Notes under the pieces: model-generated
Told to the model about the DNA's origin: nothing
Databases searched by the model: none
Seen by the model: the letters and a program-made list of their open reading frames with translations, nothing else
Assembly: GCA_910578035.1 (NCBI GenBank)
Contig: CAJTOB010000045.1
Span: forward strand, 1-24,285
Source of the DNA: an uncultured Muribaculaceae bacterium
GTDB taxonomy: Bacteria > Bacteroidota > Bacteroidia > Bacteroidales > Muribaculaceae
Length of the DNA: 24,285 nucleotides
Reading direction: 5' to 3'
Translations under genes and position numbers: made by a program
Shown: one piece after another, positions 14,329-20,813 of the stretch
Numbering within the stretch: position 1 is the first letter of the stretch
How the letters are laid out: every line of letters starts with the position of its first letter

Positions 14329-15429
14329 ATGGAACATCCCGAAAACGACTCCCAATATATCGGTCTCACCGTCAACGGCGGTGTAGAACAGCCCCCTATA
14401 GTCAATCCCTACCTCAAGAAACGGCCTCGGCGCAAACCGCTGCCGACCGCATCTGAACTTGTAGAAGGCATTCTAAAGGGCGACATCACCGCGCTCAGCC
14501 GGGCCGTGACGCTTGTCGAAAGCCTCGCGCCCGACCACTATGCTCTGGCCCAGGAAGTGATTGAAAAATGCCTCCCCCACTCAGGCAATTCGCGCCGCAT
14601 TGGCATCACAGGCGTGCCCGGAGCCGGCAAGAGCACCAGTATAGACGTTTTCGGCCTACATGTGCTCAAAGACGGCGGCAAACTCGCCGTACTTGCCATC
14701 GACCCTTCGAGCGAACGCACCAAAGGCTCTATCTTAGGCGATAAGACACGAATGGAGAAGCTTTCGGTGCATCCGGGAGCATTCATACGCCCCAGCCCGT
14801 CGGCAGGCTCTCTGGGAGGCGTGGCGCGCAAGACACGCGAAACCATAGTGCTCTGCGAGGCCGCCGGCTACAACAATATATTTGTAGAAACAGTAGGCGT
14901 CGGCCAGAGCGAAACTGCAGTACACTCTATGGTCGATTTCTTCCTGCTCATACAGATTGCCGGTGCCGGCGATGAGCTTCAGGGCATAAAACGCGGCATC
15001 ATGGAAATGGCCGACGGCATAGTAATCAATAAGGCCGACGGCGACAATGTAGGCCCCGCACAGCTCGCCCAGGCTCAGTACCGCTCTGCCCTGCACCTTT
15101 TCCCGCCGACGGCAAGCGGCTGGCGCCCGGAGGTACTCACCTACTCCGGCTACTACGAACTCGGCATACCCGAAGTATGGGATATGATAGACCGCTATTT
15201 CGCGTTTGTGAAAGAAAACGGTTACTTCGAAATAAAACGCCAGGAACAGGCCCGCTGGTGGATGTATGAAACCATCGACGAGCAACTGCGCAAACATTTC
15301 TACGACAATCCGGCCATAGAAACCCTCCTTAAAGGCGCCGAGGCCGACGTGCTTGCTCATCGCAAATCGAGTTTTGCGGCAGCTGCAGCCGTTCTCGACC
15401 ATTATTTCAATAAATCCTCAGAGGCTTAG
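14329..15429 (+). CDS. meaB: Methylmalonyl-CoA mutase-associated GTPase MeaB
   Basis: A 366-residue G3E-family P-loop GTPase of the MeaB/ArgK type. It chaperones adenosylcobalamin-dependent methylmalonyl-CoA mutase, gating cofactor loading and protecting the enzyme from inactivation. Seen: Walker A GVPGAGKST (95-103), DPSSERTKGSILGDKTRM (125-142, the MeaB-specific switch region), FVETVGVGQSE (185-195), NKAD (234-237) and a C-terminal helical dimerisation arm. The length is about 30 residues greater than short family members because of a basic N-terminal extension (about 1-40, KKRPRRKPLP). The mutase genes are not in this window. In Bacteroidetes the pathway links succinate to propionate formation. 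It has its own promoter and is followed after 20 bases by a DUF1573 gene. Confidence 0.95.
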   Translation: MEHPENDSQYIGLTVNGGVEQPPIVNPYLKKRPRRKPLPTASELVEGILKGDITALSRAVTLVESLAPDHYALAQEVIEKCLPHSGNSRRIGITGVPGAGKSTSIDVFGLHVLKDGGKLAVLAIDPSSERTKGSILGDKTRMEKLSVHPGAFIRPSPSAGSLGGVARKTRETIVLCEAAGYNNIFVETVGVGQSETAVHSMVDFFLLIQIAGAGDELQGIKRGIMEMADGIVINKADGDNVGPAQLAQAQYRSALHLFPPTASGWRPEVLTYSGYYELGIPEVWDMIDRYFAFVKENGYFEIKRQEQARWWMYETIDEQLRKHFYDNPAIETLLKGAEADVLAHRKSSFAAAAAVLDHYFNKSSEA

Positions 15430-15449
15430 TTCTCATAAGATTAACAGCG

Positions 15450-15869
15450 ATGATAAAAAAGATATTTTCTCTCATAGTAGCCATAGTGCTCATGGCGGCC
15501 GTTCCGGCGTCGGCCAAGAAACCGGGCGAGAAAGTAGGGCTTGAATTTCCCGAATTATCCTACGATTTCGGCACGATAGAGGGCGGAGAAGGCAAATATG
15601 TAGTCCACGAATTTACCTTCAACAACACGGGCGACGGTGCTGTGGCTGTAATTTCGGCCATAGCCAGCTGCGGTTGCACACGGCCTGAGTATACCCGCAA
15701 GCCCGTTGCTCCCGGCAAAACAGGAAAAGTGAAAGTTACATTCAACACAGCCGGCCAGAAAGGCGAAATAAACAAAGACATAAAACTGCGCCTGCGCTCG
15801 GCCAATGGCAAAAGCGAGCAGGTGACACTGCGAATAGCAGGCATAGTTGTTCCACCGACTGCGAAATGA
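15450..15869 (+). CDS. DUF1573 family exported protein
   Basis: A 139-residue protein with a signal peptide (residues 1-22, MIKKIFSLIVAIVLMAAVPASA). The mature part is a single beta-sandwich with the DUF1573 signature: FDFG-like YDFGTIEGGE, FTFNNTGDGAVAV, SCGCTRPEYTRKPVAPGKTG and VTFNTAGQKGEINK. The family is abundant in Bacteroidetes, resembles ASPM/SPD-2/Hydin-type Ig-like domains, and has no established function. It begins 20 bases after meaB and is probably co-transcribed with it, although no functional link is apparent. Confidence 0.9.
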   Translation: MIKKIFSLIVAIVLMAAVPASAKKPGEKVGLEFPELSYDFGTIEGGEGKYVVHEFTFNNTGDGAVAVISAIASCGCTRPEYTRKPVAPGKTGKVKVTFNTAGQKGEINKDIKLRLRSANGKSEQVTLRIAGIVVPPTAK

Positions 15870-15877
15870 CATAAAAA

Positions 15878-15914
15878 CTAACGAGGCAACGCCGTCACGG
15901 AGTCGCCTCGTTAG
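15878..15914 (+). terminator. Hairpin after the DUF1573 gene, probable terminator
   Basis: A 10-bp perfect stem CTAACGAGGC/GCCTCGTTAG (15878-15887 with 15905-15914) and a 17-base loop lie just after the stop codon. The tail after it (TATAAACC) is not T-rich, so termination efficiency is uncertain. Confidence 0.55.
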
Positions 15915-15918
15915 TATA

Positions 15919-16002
15919 AACCAATCATTATCACATTTTCTTGCAATGGAAAAAGCTAAAGTGCTTTCGTGATATTATAACATACCGAAAGTTTGATTGG
16001 TT
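15919..16002. other. Nested inverted repeats upstream of recA
   Basis: AACCAATCA (15919-15927) pairs with TGATTGGTT (15994-16002), and inside it CTTTCG (15964-15969) pairs with CGAAAG (15986-15991). The nesting could form an RNA fold or be chance in an AT-rich spacer. No promoter or known riboswitch signature is seen. Confidence 0.3.
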
Positions 16003-16043
16003 CGGAAAAATGTCATCGAATTGTAATAAAATTACATAAACAA

Positions 16044-16064
16044 ATGTTATTCAATGAATAACAT
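16044..16064. promoter_or_regulatory. Perfect 9-3-9 palindrome upstream of recA
   Basis: ATGTTATTC, AAT, GAATAACAT form an uninterrupted inverted repeat 68 bases upstream of the recA -7 box. The size and symmetry suit a dimeric repressor site. A link to an SOS-type regulator is inference; the sequence is not the E. coli LexA box. Confidence 0.4.
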
Positions 16065-16131
16065 CGTAAGACAATATTTATTTTAACTCTCTTTATCATC
16101 ATTGTGCCTGATTTCTGCACAAGGTGTAGAC

Positions 16132-16139
16132 TAAATTTG
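16132..16139 (+). promoter_or_regulatory. -7 box of recA
   Basis: TAAATTTG is an exact -7 match 28 bases before the recA ATG. There is no clear TTTG at the expected -33 position, so the promoter may need an activator or be weak in the absence of induction. Confidence 0.5.
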
Positions 16140-16167
16140 CATTAGAAACAAAAAAACACGATATAAA

Positions 16168-17343
16168 ATGGCAAAGAAAGAAAGCTCCAAAAAGAGCGAA
16201 ACACCCAAAGACCCTCAGGCCGCACGACTCGAAGCTCTCGAGCAGGCTATGGGGCGCATCGAGAAAGCCTATGGCCGCGGTGCCATCATGAAGATGGGCG
16301 ACGAGGTCATCGAGGATATTGAGGTGATTCCTACCGGCTCTATCAGCCTTAACTACGCCCTTGGCGTAGGCGGCTATCCCCGCGGACGCATCATCGAAAT
16401 CTACGGTCCTGAATCGTCCGGTAAGACCACTCTGGCTATCCATGCCATTGCCGAGGCCCAGAAGCGAGGCGGCATCGCTGCCATGATTGACGCCGAGCAT
16501 GCCTTCGATCGCTTCTATGCCCAGCAGCTCGGTGTAGATATCAACAATCTACTCATATCACAGCCCGACAACGGCGAGCAGGCTCTTGAAATTGCCGAAC
16601 AGCTCATACGCTCGAGCGCTGTCGACATCGTTGTTGTCGACTCTGTAGCCGCTCTTACACCCAAGAGCGAGATAGAAGGCGAAATGGGCGACCGCAACAT
16701 GGGTCTGCAGGCCCGCCTGATGTCGCAGGCCATGCGCAAGCTCACCGGCACAATAGCACGCACCAACACCACCTGTATATTCATCAACCAGCTGCGCGAG
16801 AAAATCGGACAGATGTTCGGCCCGTCGGAAACGACTACCGGCGGCAACGCGCTCAAATTCTACGCGTCCGTGCGCATCGACATACGCTCGCGCAATCCAA
16901 TCAAGGACGGCGACGATGTTCTTGGCAAACGCGCTTATATCAAGGTTGTAAAGAACAAGGTGGCGCCTCCCTTCAAGCGTGCCGAATTCGATATCATGTT
17001 CGGCGAGGGCATATCGCGCAGCGGCGAAATCCTCGATCTTGGCGTAGACTACGGCATCATCAAGAAGAGCGGTTCGTGGTTCAGCTACAACGGCGCAAAG
17101 CTCGCCCAGGGCCGCGATGCAGCCAAGCAGATGCTTGCCGATAATCCCGAACTATGCGAAGAACTGGAAGAACTCATCATGCAGGCTCTTAAAGACGCCG
17201 AAAAAGACCGCGGACGCCGCCCGGCAAAGAAGGCCGAAGCAACCAAAGACAATGAACCCAAAGAGGATATCGACGAAGATGTAGACGACGTTGATCTCGA
17301 CGACGATCTGCCCGACGATTTCTCCATCGAAGAAGACCTTTGA
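16168..17343 (+). CDS. recA: Recombinase RecA
   Basis: A 391-residue RecA. It binds single-stranded DNA as a filament, drives homologous strand exchange with ATP, and stimulates self-cleavage of LexA-type repressors. Seen: Walker A GPESSGKT (80-87), catalytic DAEHA (E110), Walker B VDIVVVDSVAAL (152-163), loop L2 with FINQLREKIG and ETTTGGNALKFYASVR (221-236), and the C-terminal domain with GVDYGIIKKSGSWFSY. The tail after about residue 350 is lysine/glutamate-rich and then strongly acidic (DEDVDDVDLDDDLPDD), longer than that of E. coli RecA (353 residues) but of the usual kind in Bacteroidetes. It is a single-gene unit with its own -7 box and a palindrome upstream. Confidence 0.98.
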   Translation: MAKKESSKKSETPKDPQAARLEALEQAMGRIEKAYGRGAIMKMGDEVIEDIEVIPTGSISLNYALGVGGYPRGRIIEIYGPESSGKTTLAIHAIAEAQKRGGIAAMIDAEHAFDRFYAQQLGVDINNLLISQPDNGEQALEIAEQLIRSSAVDIVVVDSVAALTPKSEIEGEMGDRNMGLQARLMSQAMRKLTGTIARTNTTCIFINQLREKIGQMFGPSETTTGGNALKFYASVRIDIRSRNPIKDGDDVLGKRAYIKVVKNKVAPPFKRAEFDIMFGEGISRSGEILDLGVDYGIIKKSGSWFSYNGAKLAQGRDAAKQMLADNPELCEELEELIMQALKDAEKDRGRRPAKKAEATKDNEPKEDIDEDVDDVDLDDDLPDDFSIEEDL

Positions 17344-17347
17344 TTGA

Positions 17348-17526
17348 GTTAGAAGTTACAAGTTAGGAGTTAGAAGTGTGGTTTTTGCGTCAACAACTTC
17401 TAACTCCTAATTTCTAACTCCTTATTATTATTTACATGCGCTGATAATGCGATTTGGCATATTAAAAAAGTTAGAAGTTGTTGGCACAAATGCCACACTT
17501 CTAACTTCTAACTCCTAATTTCTAAC
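17348..17526. repeat. 57-base inverted repeat between recA and the convergent GNAT gene
   Basis: Arms 17348-17404 and 17470-17526 have equal length and differ at about 8 of 57 positions by my count, with a 65-base spacer. Each arm is made of GTTAGAAGTT/GTTAGGAGTT-like heptad-style repeats. It fills almost the whole gap between two convergent genes and may act as a bidirectional terminator or be a small non-autonomous repeat. No target-site duplication is evident. Confidence 0.8.
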
Positions 17527-17529
17527 TAT

Positions 17530-18660
17530 TCACAGTTTCTTGCGGAAGGCGCGGCGGCGGCGGTGCTGGCGGCGTTCGAAGTATTCCCACTGCTTCTGCA
17601 CGTTTTCGTTGCCTTCGAGCTCGAGGTTGCTTTCAGCATACTTGTAGCCGTTCTTATTGTACTGAGGTATGAGGTCGGCAAATATGAGGGCATTCACGCC
17701 GCGACTCTGATATTCAGGTTTTACGGCTACCAGAAGAAGGTCTACAACGTCTGTATTGCCGCGTATGGCCTTCAGCAGATGCCACCAGCCCGAGGGGAAC
17801 ATTTTGCCCTTTGACTGCTGCAACGCACGCGAAAGCGATGGCATGGATATACCCAGCGCCACGAGTTTGCCCTCGCTGTCTACAACGAGGCATACGTCTT
17901 CGAGACGAAGCACTCCTATATACGCTTTTATATAGAAATCTATCTGGCGCTCTGTGAGGGGCACAAAGCCGTAGAGGTCGGCATAGGCCTCGTTGACCAG
18001 CTCAAAGATGGCATGACCGTATTCCTTCTTTATTTTAGAGCGCGAAGTATATTTTTTGACCGACAGGCCATACTTGCGCGCCACAATTTCGGCAATGCGT
18101 GCATGCTTCTCCGGAATGGCTTCGGGCACTGTCATGCGGAATTCTATCCAGTCTACGTCTTTCTCATAGCCCATTCGCTCCATGTGAGCGGGGTAGTAGG
18201 GGTAATTATATATTGTAGCCATGGTGCCGAGTTCGTCGAAACCTTCGATGAGCATTCCTTCGTGGTCCATGTCGGAAAATCCCATCGGGCCTACTATTTC
18301 GGTCATTCCTCGGCTGCGGCCCCACTCTTCTGCGGCAGCAAAGAGTTCGTCTACCACCTCTCTGTCGTCTATGAAATTCACGAAACCGAAGCGCATCAGT
18401 TTTTCGCCCGTTTTTTCGTTGTATGCCTTGTTGATGATGGCGGTGATTGTACCGACAGGCTCGCCGTTGCGGAAGGCCATGAACGATTGAGCGTCGCAGA
18501 AATCGAAAGCCGGATTCACATCCGGCGACAATGTGCCGACCTCGTCCATAATCAGCGGCGGCACATAGCAATCGTTTCCTTTGTATAGATCTATTCCGAA
18601 CTGCACATACTGATGCAGCTGGTCGGAGGAGGGAGCAATAGGGTGTACGAATACAGACAT
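17530..18660 (-). CDS. GNAT-like acyltransferase fold protein
   Basis: A 376-residue protein that I place, with moderate confidence, in the acyl-CoA N-acyltransferase superfamily. Seen: an N-terminal half with FMAFRNGEPVGTITAIINKAYNEK (split FMAFRNGEPVG, TITAIINKAY), resembling GNAT strands 2-4; GFVNFIDDREVVDELFAAAEEW; GPMGFSDMDHEGMLIEGF; and a C-terminal half with LLVAVKPEYQSRGVNALIF, whose Q-S-R-G-V-N-A fits the acyl-CoA loop. The very basic end is RRQHRRRRAFRKKL. Similar proteins of about 370-390 residues are common and uncharacterised in Bacteroidetes. I chose the ATG at 18660 (MSVFVHP) because the upstream extension to 18708 is AT-rich repeat sequence translated as hydrophobic residues. 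It follows the kinase-like gene by 86 bases. Confidence 0.75.
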   Translation of the reverse strand: MSVFVHPIAPSSDQLHQYVQFGIDLYKGNDCYVPPLIMDEVGTLSPDVNPAFDFCDAQSFMAFRNGEPVGTITAIINKAYNEKTGEKLMRFGFVNFIDDREVVDELFAAAEEWGRSRGMTEIVGPMGFSDMDHEGMLIEGFDELGTMATIYNYPYYPAHMERMGYEKDVDWIEFRMTVPEAIPEKHARIAEIVARKYGLSVKKYTSRSKIKKEYGHAIFELVNEAYADLYGFVPLTERQIDFYIKAYIGVLRLEDVCLVVDSEGKLVALGISMPSLSRALQQSKGKMFPSGWWHLLKAIRGNTDVVDLLLVAVKPEYQSRGVNALIFADLIPQYNKNGYKYAESNLELEGNENVQKQWEYFERRQHRRRRAFRKKL

Positions 18661-18746
18661 TTCACAATGTATAATTAATAATGAACAATTAATAATTATT
18701 TGACTCAAACATCATTAATTATTCATTATATATTCTTAATTATTAA
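18661..18746. repeat. AT-rich repeat-like spacer
   Basis: The gap between two minus-strand genes consists of variants of AATTAATAATTA and its complement (for example TAATTAATAATGAACAATT and TAATTATTAATTAG), giving imperfect inverted repeats. It resembles the low-complexity repeat spacers at 8641-8672 and 17348-17526 in style, although the unit differs. Confidence 0.5.
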
Positions 18747-19502
18747 TTAGTTATGCGCCGGCGCAGGGCTATAGGGCGATTTTAGCCAGAGTACCAGCAG
18801 AATCATGAGAGTCACAAATATGGTGACAAGAATCACGAGTCCGCGGGAATTACGGCCTTCAAGCGCCAGATGGAGCTGCTGCAGATCTGTATAGCGCCGG
18901 GCAGGATTCGGGTTTGTGCATTTGCGGGCCACTCGGCGCAGGGTCGAATCGTTTTCACCCAGGGCGTCGAGCACTTCGGTGAGCACCTTTCCATAGTTGT
19001 ATATATCGTCCGAAATCGACTGCTTCGACAAGGACGGACGCTGCTCGAAACCGACGTCGATAAGTTTCAGATTCTGTATATTCTCTGTGAAAATTATATT
19101 TTCCGGACGCAGAGGAGGGTGAACTATATGATTGCTCTGTATATACTCGAGCGCGTTCACAAGCTGATGACGCAGCTGCTCGAGGTGATGGCGGGTCACC
19201 TTTCCCTCTGAAAGAAGTTTGCGTAGAGTATCGCCGTAGACATCATCGCACACTATAGAACGGCCGATTCCGGGGATATCCTCGAAATCGTTTATCATCA
19301 CGATATTCGGGTGCGCCAGATTGTAGCGCACATCGAATTCTTTGTCTATCATGGCCTCATACTGCGGATTTCCACAATACTGCGGCTTGAGTGTTTTTAT
19401 CATCACCCATTTTCCGAACTTCTTGGCAGTATAAACGTCGTAGAACTCCTCGTCCCAGGCGGGTAGATGTTCAATTTCTGTCCAGCGGCTTTCTTGCTCC
19501 AT
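18747..19502 (-). CDS. Membrane-anchored protein-kinase-fold protein, probable pseudokinase
   Basis: A 251-residue protein with a kinase-like domain (about 10-212) and a C-terminal membrane segment (221-240, GLVILVTIFVTLMILLVLWL). Seen: the VAIK-type lysine in WVMIKTLK (K36), HPNIV (64-68), HPPLRPEN (128-135) where kinases have HRDLKPEN, and IDVG (148-151) where kinases have DFG. The catalytic-loop Asp is replaced by Pro130, while the ATP-lysine, Asn135 and the metal-binding Asp149 are kept. It also lacks a glycine-rich loop. A Bacteroidetes kinase family with the same overall layout exists. A scaffolding or sensing role, not phosphotransfer, is the inference. The start is ATG 19502; a longer frame begins at a TTG and is disfavoured. 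It lies 106 bases after lrp. Confidence 0.8.
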   Translation of the reverse strand: MEQESRWTEIEHLPAWDEEFYDVYTAKKFGKWVMIKTLKPQYCGNPQYEAMIDKEFDVRYNLAHPNIVMINDFEDIPGIGRSIVCDDVYGDTLRKLLSEGKVTRHHLEQLRHQLVNALEYIQSNHIVHPPLRPENIIFTENIQNLKLIDVGFEQRPSLSKQSISDDIYNYGKVLTEVLDALGENDSTLRRVARKCTNPNPARRYTDLQQLHLALEGRNSRGLVILVTIFVTLMILLVLWLKSPYSPAPAHN

Positions 19503-19581
19503 GTATTGGAATAAGTAAAAAACAACAACTAACAGGTAATAAGTCAAGTATAGCAATTACCTTAACTTTATAAACCTTGAG

Positions 19582-19607
19582 CGTATAGCGGATTATCCCG
19601 CTATACG
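19582..19607 (-). terminator. Hairpin after the Lrp gene
   Basis: A 10-bp perfect stem CGTATAGCGG/CCGCTATACG (19582-19591 with 19598-19607) lies 1-2 bases beyond the lrp stop. The following minus-strand sequence (CTCAAGGTTT) is not T-rich, so it may be an attenuating or RNA-stabilising hairpin. Confidence 0.45.
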
Positions 19608-19608
19608 A

Positions 19609-20088
19609 TTATTCGGCGTCGTCAGCCTGCTCGCGGATAGGAATTTCGCGAGCGATAGACTGGTCGAGCGAGATAAGAGTCTCCGTGCCGGTCACACCGG
19701 GAATCATCTGTATCTTTTTGTTGAGAAGCTCCATCAGGTGCTCGTTATCGCGGGCATAGAGCTTTATGAGCATGGTGTAGGGGCCTGTGGTGAAGTGACA
19801 CTCCACTATTTCGGGTATTTTCTCGAGCTCGGGCACAACCTCGCGGTACATGGCGCCGCGCTCCAGGTTCACACCGATATAAGTGCAAGTGGCATATCCG
19901 AGAATTTTCTGATTTACGTGGTAGCCGGAACCGGTTATCACCTTTAGGTCGATAAGACGTTGCAGACGCTGATGAATCGCAGCACGAGACACACCACATT
20001 CCAGAGCCACATCCTTGGATGGAATGCGGGCATTGTGCATTACTATTTTTAATATTTTGCGGTCGAGATTGTCTATTTTCTCAAGCAT
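19609..20088 (-). CDS. Lrp/AsnC family transcriptional regulator
   Basis: A 159-residue regulator. An N-terminal winged helix-turn-helix (about 5-55: LDRKILKIVMHNARIPSKDV, then CGVSRAAIHQRLQRLIDLKVI) is joined to a C-terminal RAM ligand-binding and oligomerisation domain (about 65-150: IGVNLERGAMYREVV, VECHFTTGPYTMLIKLYARD, IPGVTGTETLISLD). Lrp-type proteins form dimers to octamers and sense amino acids or related metabolites. The start is ATG 20088 (MLEKIDNLD): an upstream in-frame ATG at 20151 lies inside the promoter boxes at 20121-20152 and its extension is hydrophobic and AT-rich. The palindromic promoter suggests autoregulation. The regulon is not deducible from the window. Confidence 0.92.
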   Translation of the reverse strand: MLEKIDNLDRKILKIVMHNARIPSKDVALECGVSRAAIHQRLQRLIDLKVITGSGYHVNQKILGYATCTYIGVNLERGAMYREVVPELEKIPEIVECHFTTGPYTMLIKLYARDNEHLMELLNKKIQMIPGVTGTETLISLDQSIAREIPIREQADDAE

Positions 20089-20111
20089 AGGTAAGGTATA
20101 TATACAGATGA

Positions 20112-20154
20112 ATATTTGCGCAAATATACATATTTTTCGCATTTTGCGCAAATT
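20112..20154 (-). promoter_or_regulatory. lrp promoter embedded in two TTTGCGCAAA palindromes
   Basis: On the minus strand TTTG (20149-20152), 20 bases, TATATTTG (20121-20128) make an exact Bacteroidetes promoter. The -33 box is the left half of palindrome TTTGCGCAAA at 20143-20152, and the -7 box is entered by a second identical palindrome at 20115-20124, extended to ATATTTGCGCAAATAT (20112-20127). The centres are 28 bases apart. A dimer or octamer bound to both would block RNA polymerase. Confidence 0.8.
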
Positions 20155-20201
20155 TTCTTTACAAAGTTTGTCAATTATTCACAAAAAACGCCTAAAAACA
20201 A

Positions 20202-20813
20202 TCATTCTGCCAAATAAAGGCAAGCTTCGGGTCCAAGATTGAATATGAGGTCGAGCACGCTCAGACCGGGCACGAATCCTTTTTCGGCTTGCCTCAGCTG
20301 CCAGTATGGCGGTATGACAGATGTCTCAAAATCGGATTTGCGGCAATCCACGATAGCGGCGTTTTCCGGCAGGGGGGTAAACTCTATATCGAGTATTTTT
20401 CGTACGAGTGCGTCGGCACGCGCGCAGAGCTCTGTCACCGGCATTCCGACACTGTCTTGCGACAGCAGAGGCGCAATACGGTCTATATAGAATTCGAAGA
20501 ATGGCGTGCGGCTGTAGGCCGTGGCGAGGGCATTGGGCATAGACAGCCACCACTTGCCGTGGTCCGACACTGTGACGTCGCACCAGCGCACCGGTCCTTC
20601 CGGCTTTGAAACCGGAACTGTGAGCACCTGTACACCGGGAGCATCGATGATGTTGAAACGATGCACGCTTTTCATGCGTTTGTCGAAGCGCATGCCATAA
20701 TCAACCGACACATCTTCAAAGCGGCACATCTGCCGGTAATAGCCGACAGTTCCGAACAGCATGGGCGGAAAAACGGCGCGGGCGCCGGGGTAGAGCAGGG
20801 GATAGTGGCTCAT
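20202..20813 (-). CDS. WbqC-like family protein
   Basis: A 203-residue protein of the WbqC family, found in polysaccharide-biosynthesis and signal-peptidase neighbourhoods and of unclear activity. Seen: LFGTVGYYRQMCRFEDVSVD near the N-terminus, KRMKSVHRFNII, KWWLSMPNALATAYSRTPFFEFY in the middle (KWWLSMPNALATAYSRTPF), and GLSVLDLIFNLGPEACLYL at the C-terminus, the usual WbqC ending. Its ATG overlaps the lepB stop by 4 bases (ATGA), so the two are translationally coupled. This lepB-wbqC order recurs in Bacteroidales, as I recall. It has no membrane segment or signal peptide. Confidence 0.8.
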   Translation of the reverse strand: MSHYPLLYPGARAVFPPMLFGTVGYYRQMCRFEDVSVDYGMRFDKRMKSVHRFNIIDAPGVQVLTVPVSKPEGPVRWCDVTVSDHGKWWLSMPNALATAYSRTPFFEFYIDRIAPLLSQDSVGMPVTELCARADALVRKILDIEFTPLPENAAIVDCRKSDFETSVIPPYWQLRQAEKGFVPGLSVLDLIFNLGPEACLYLAE

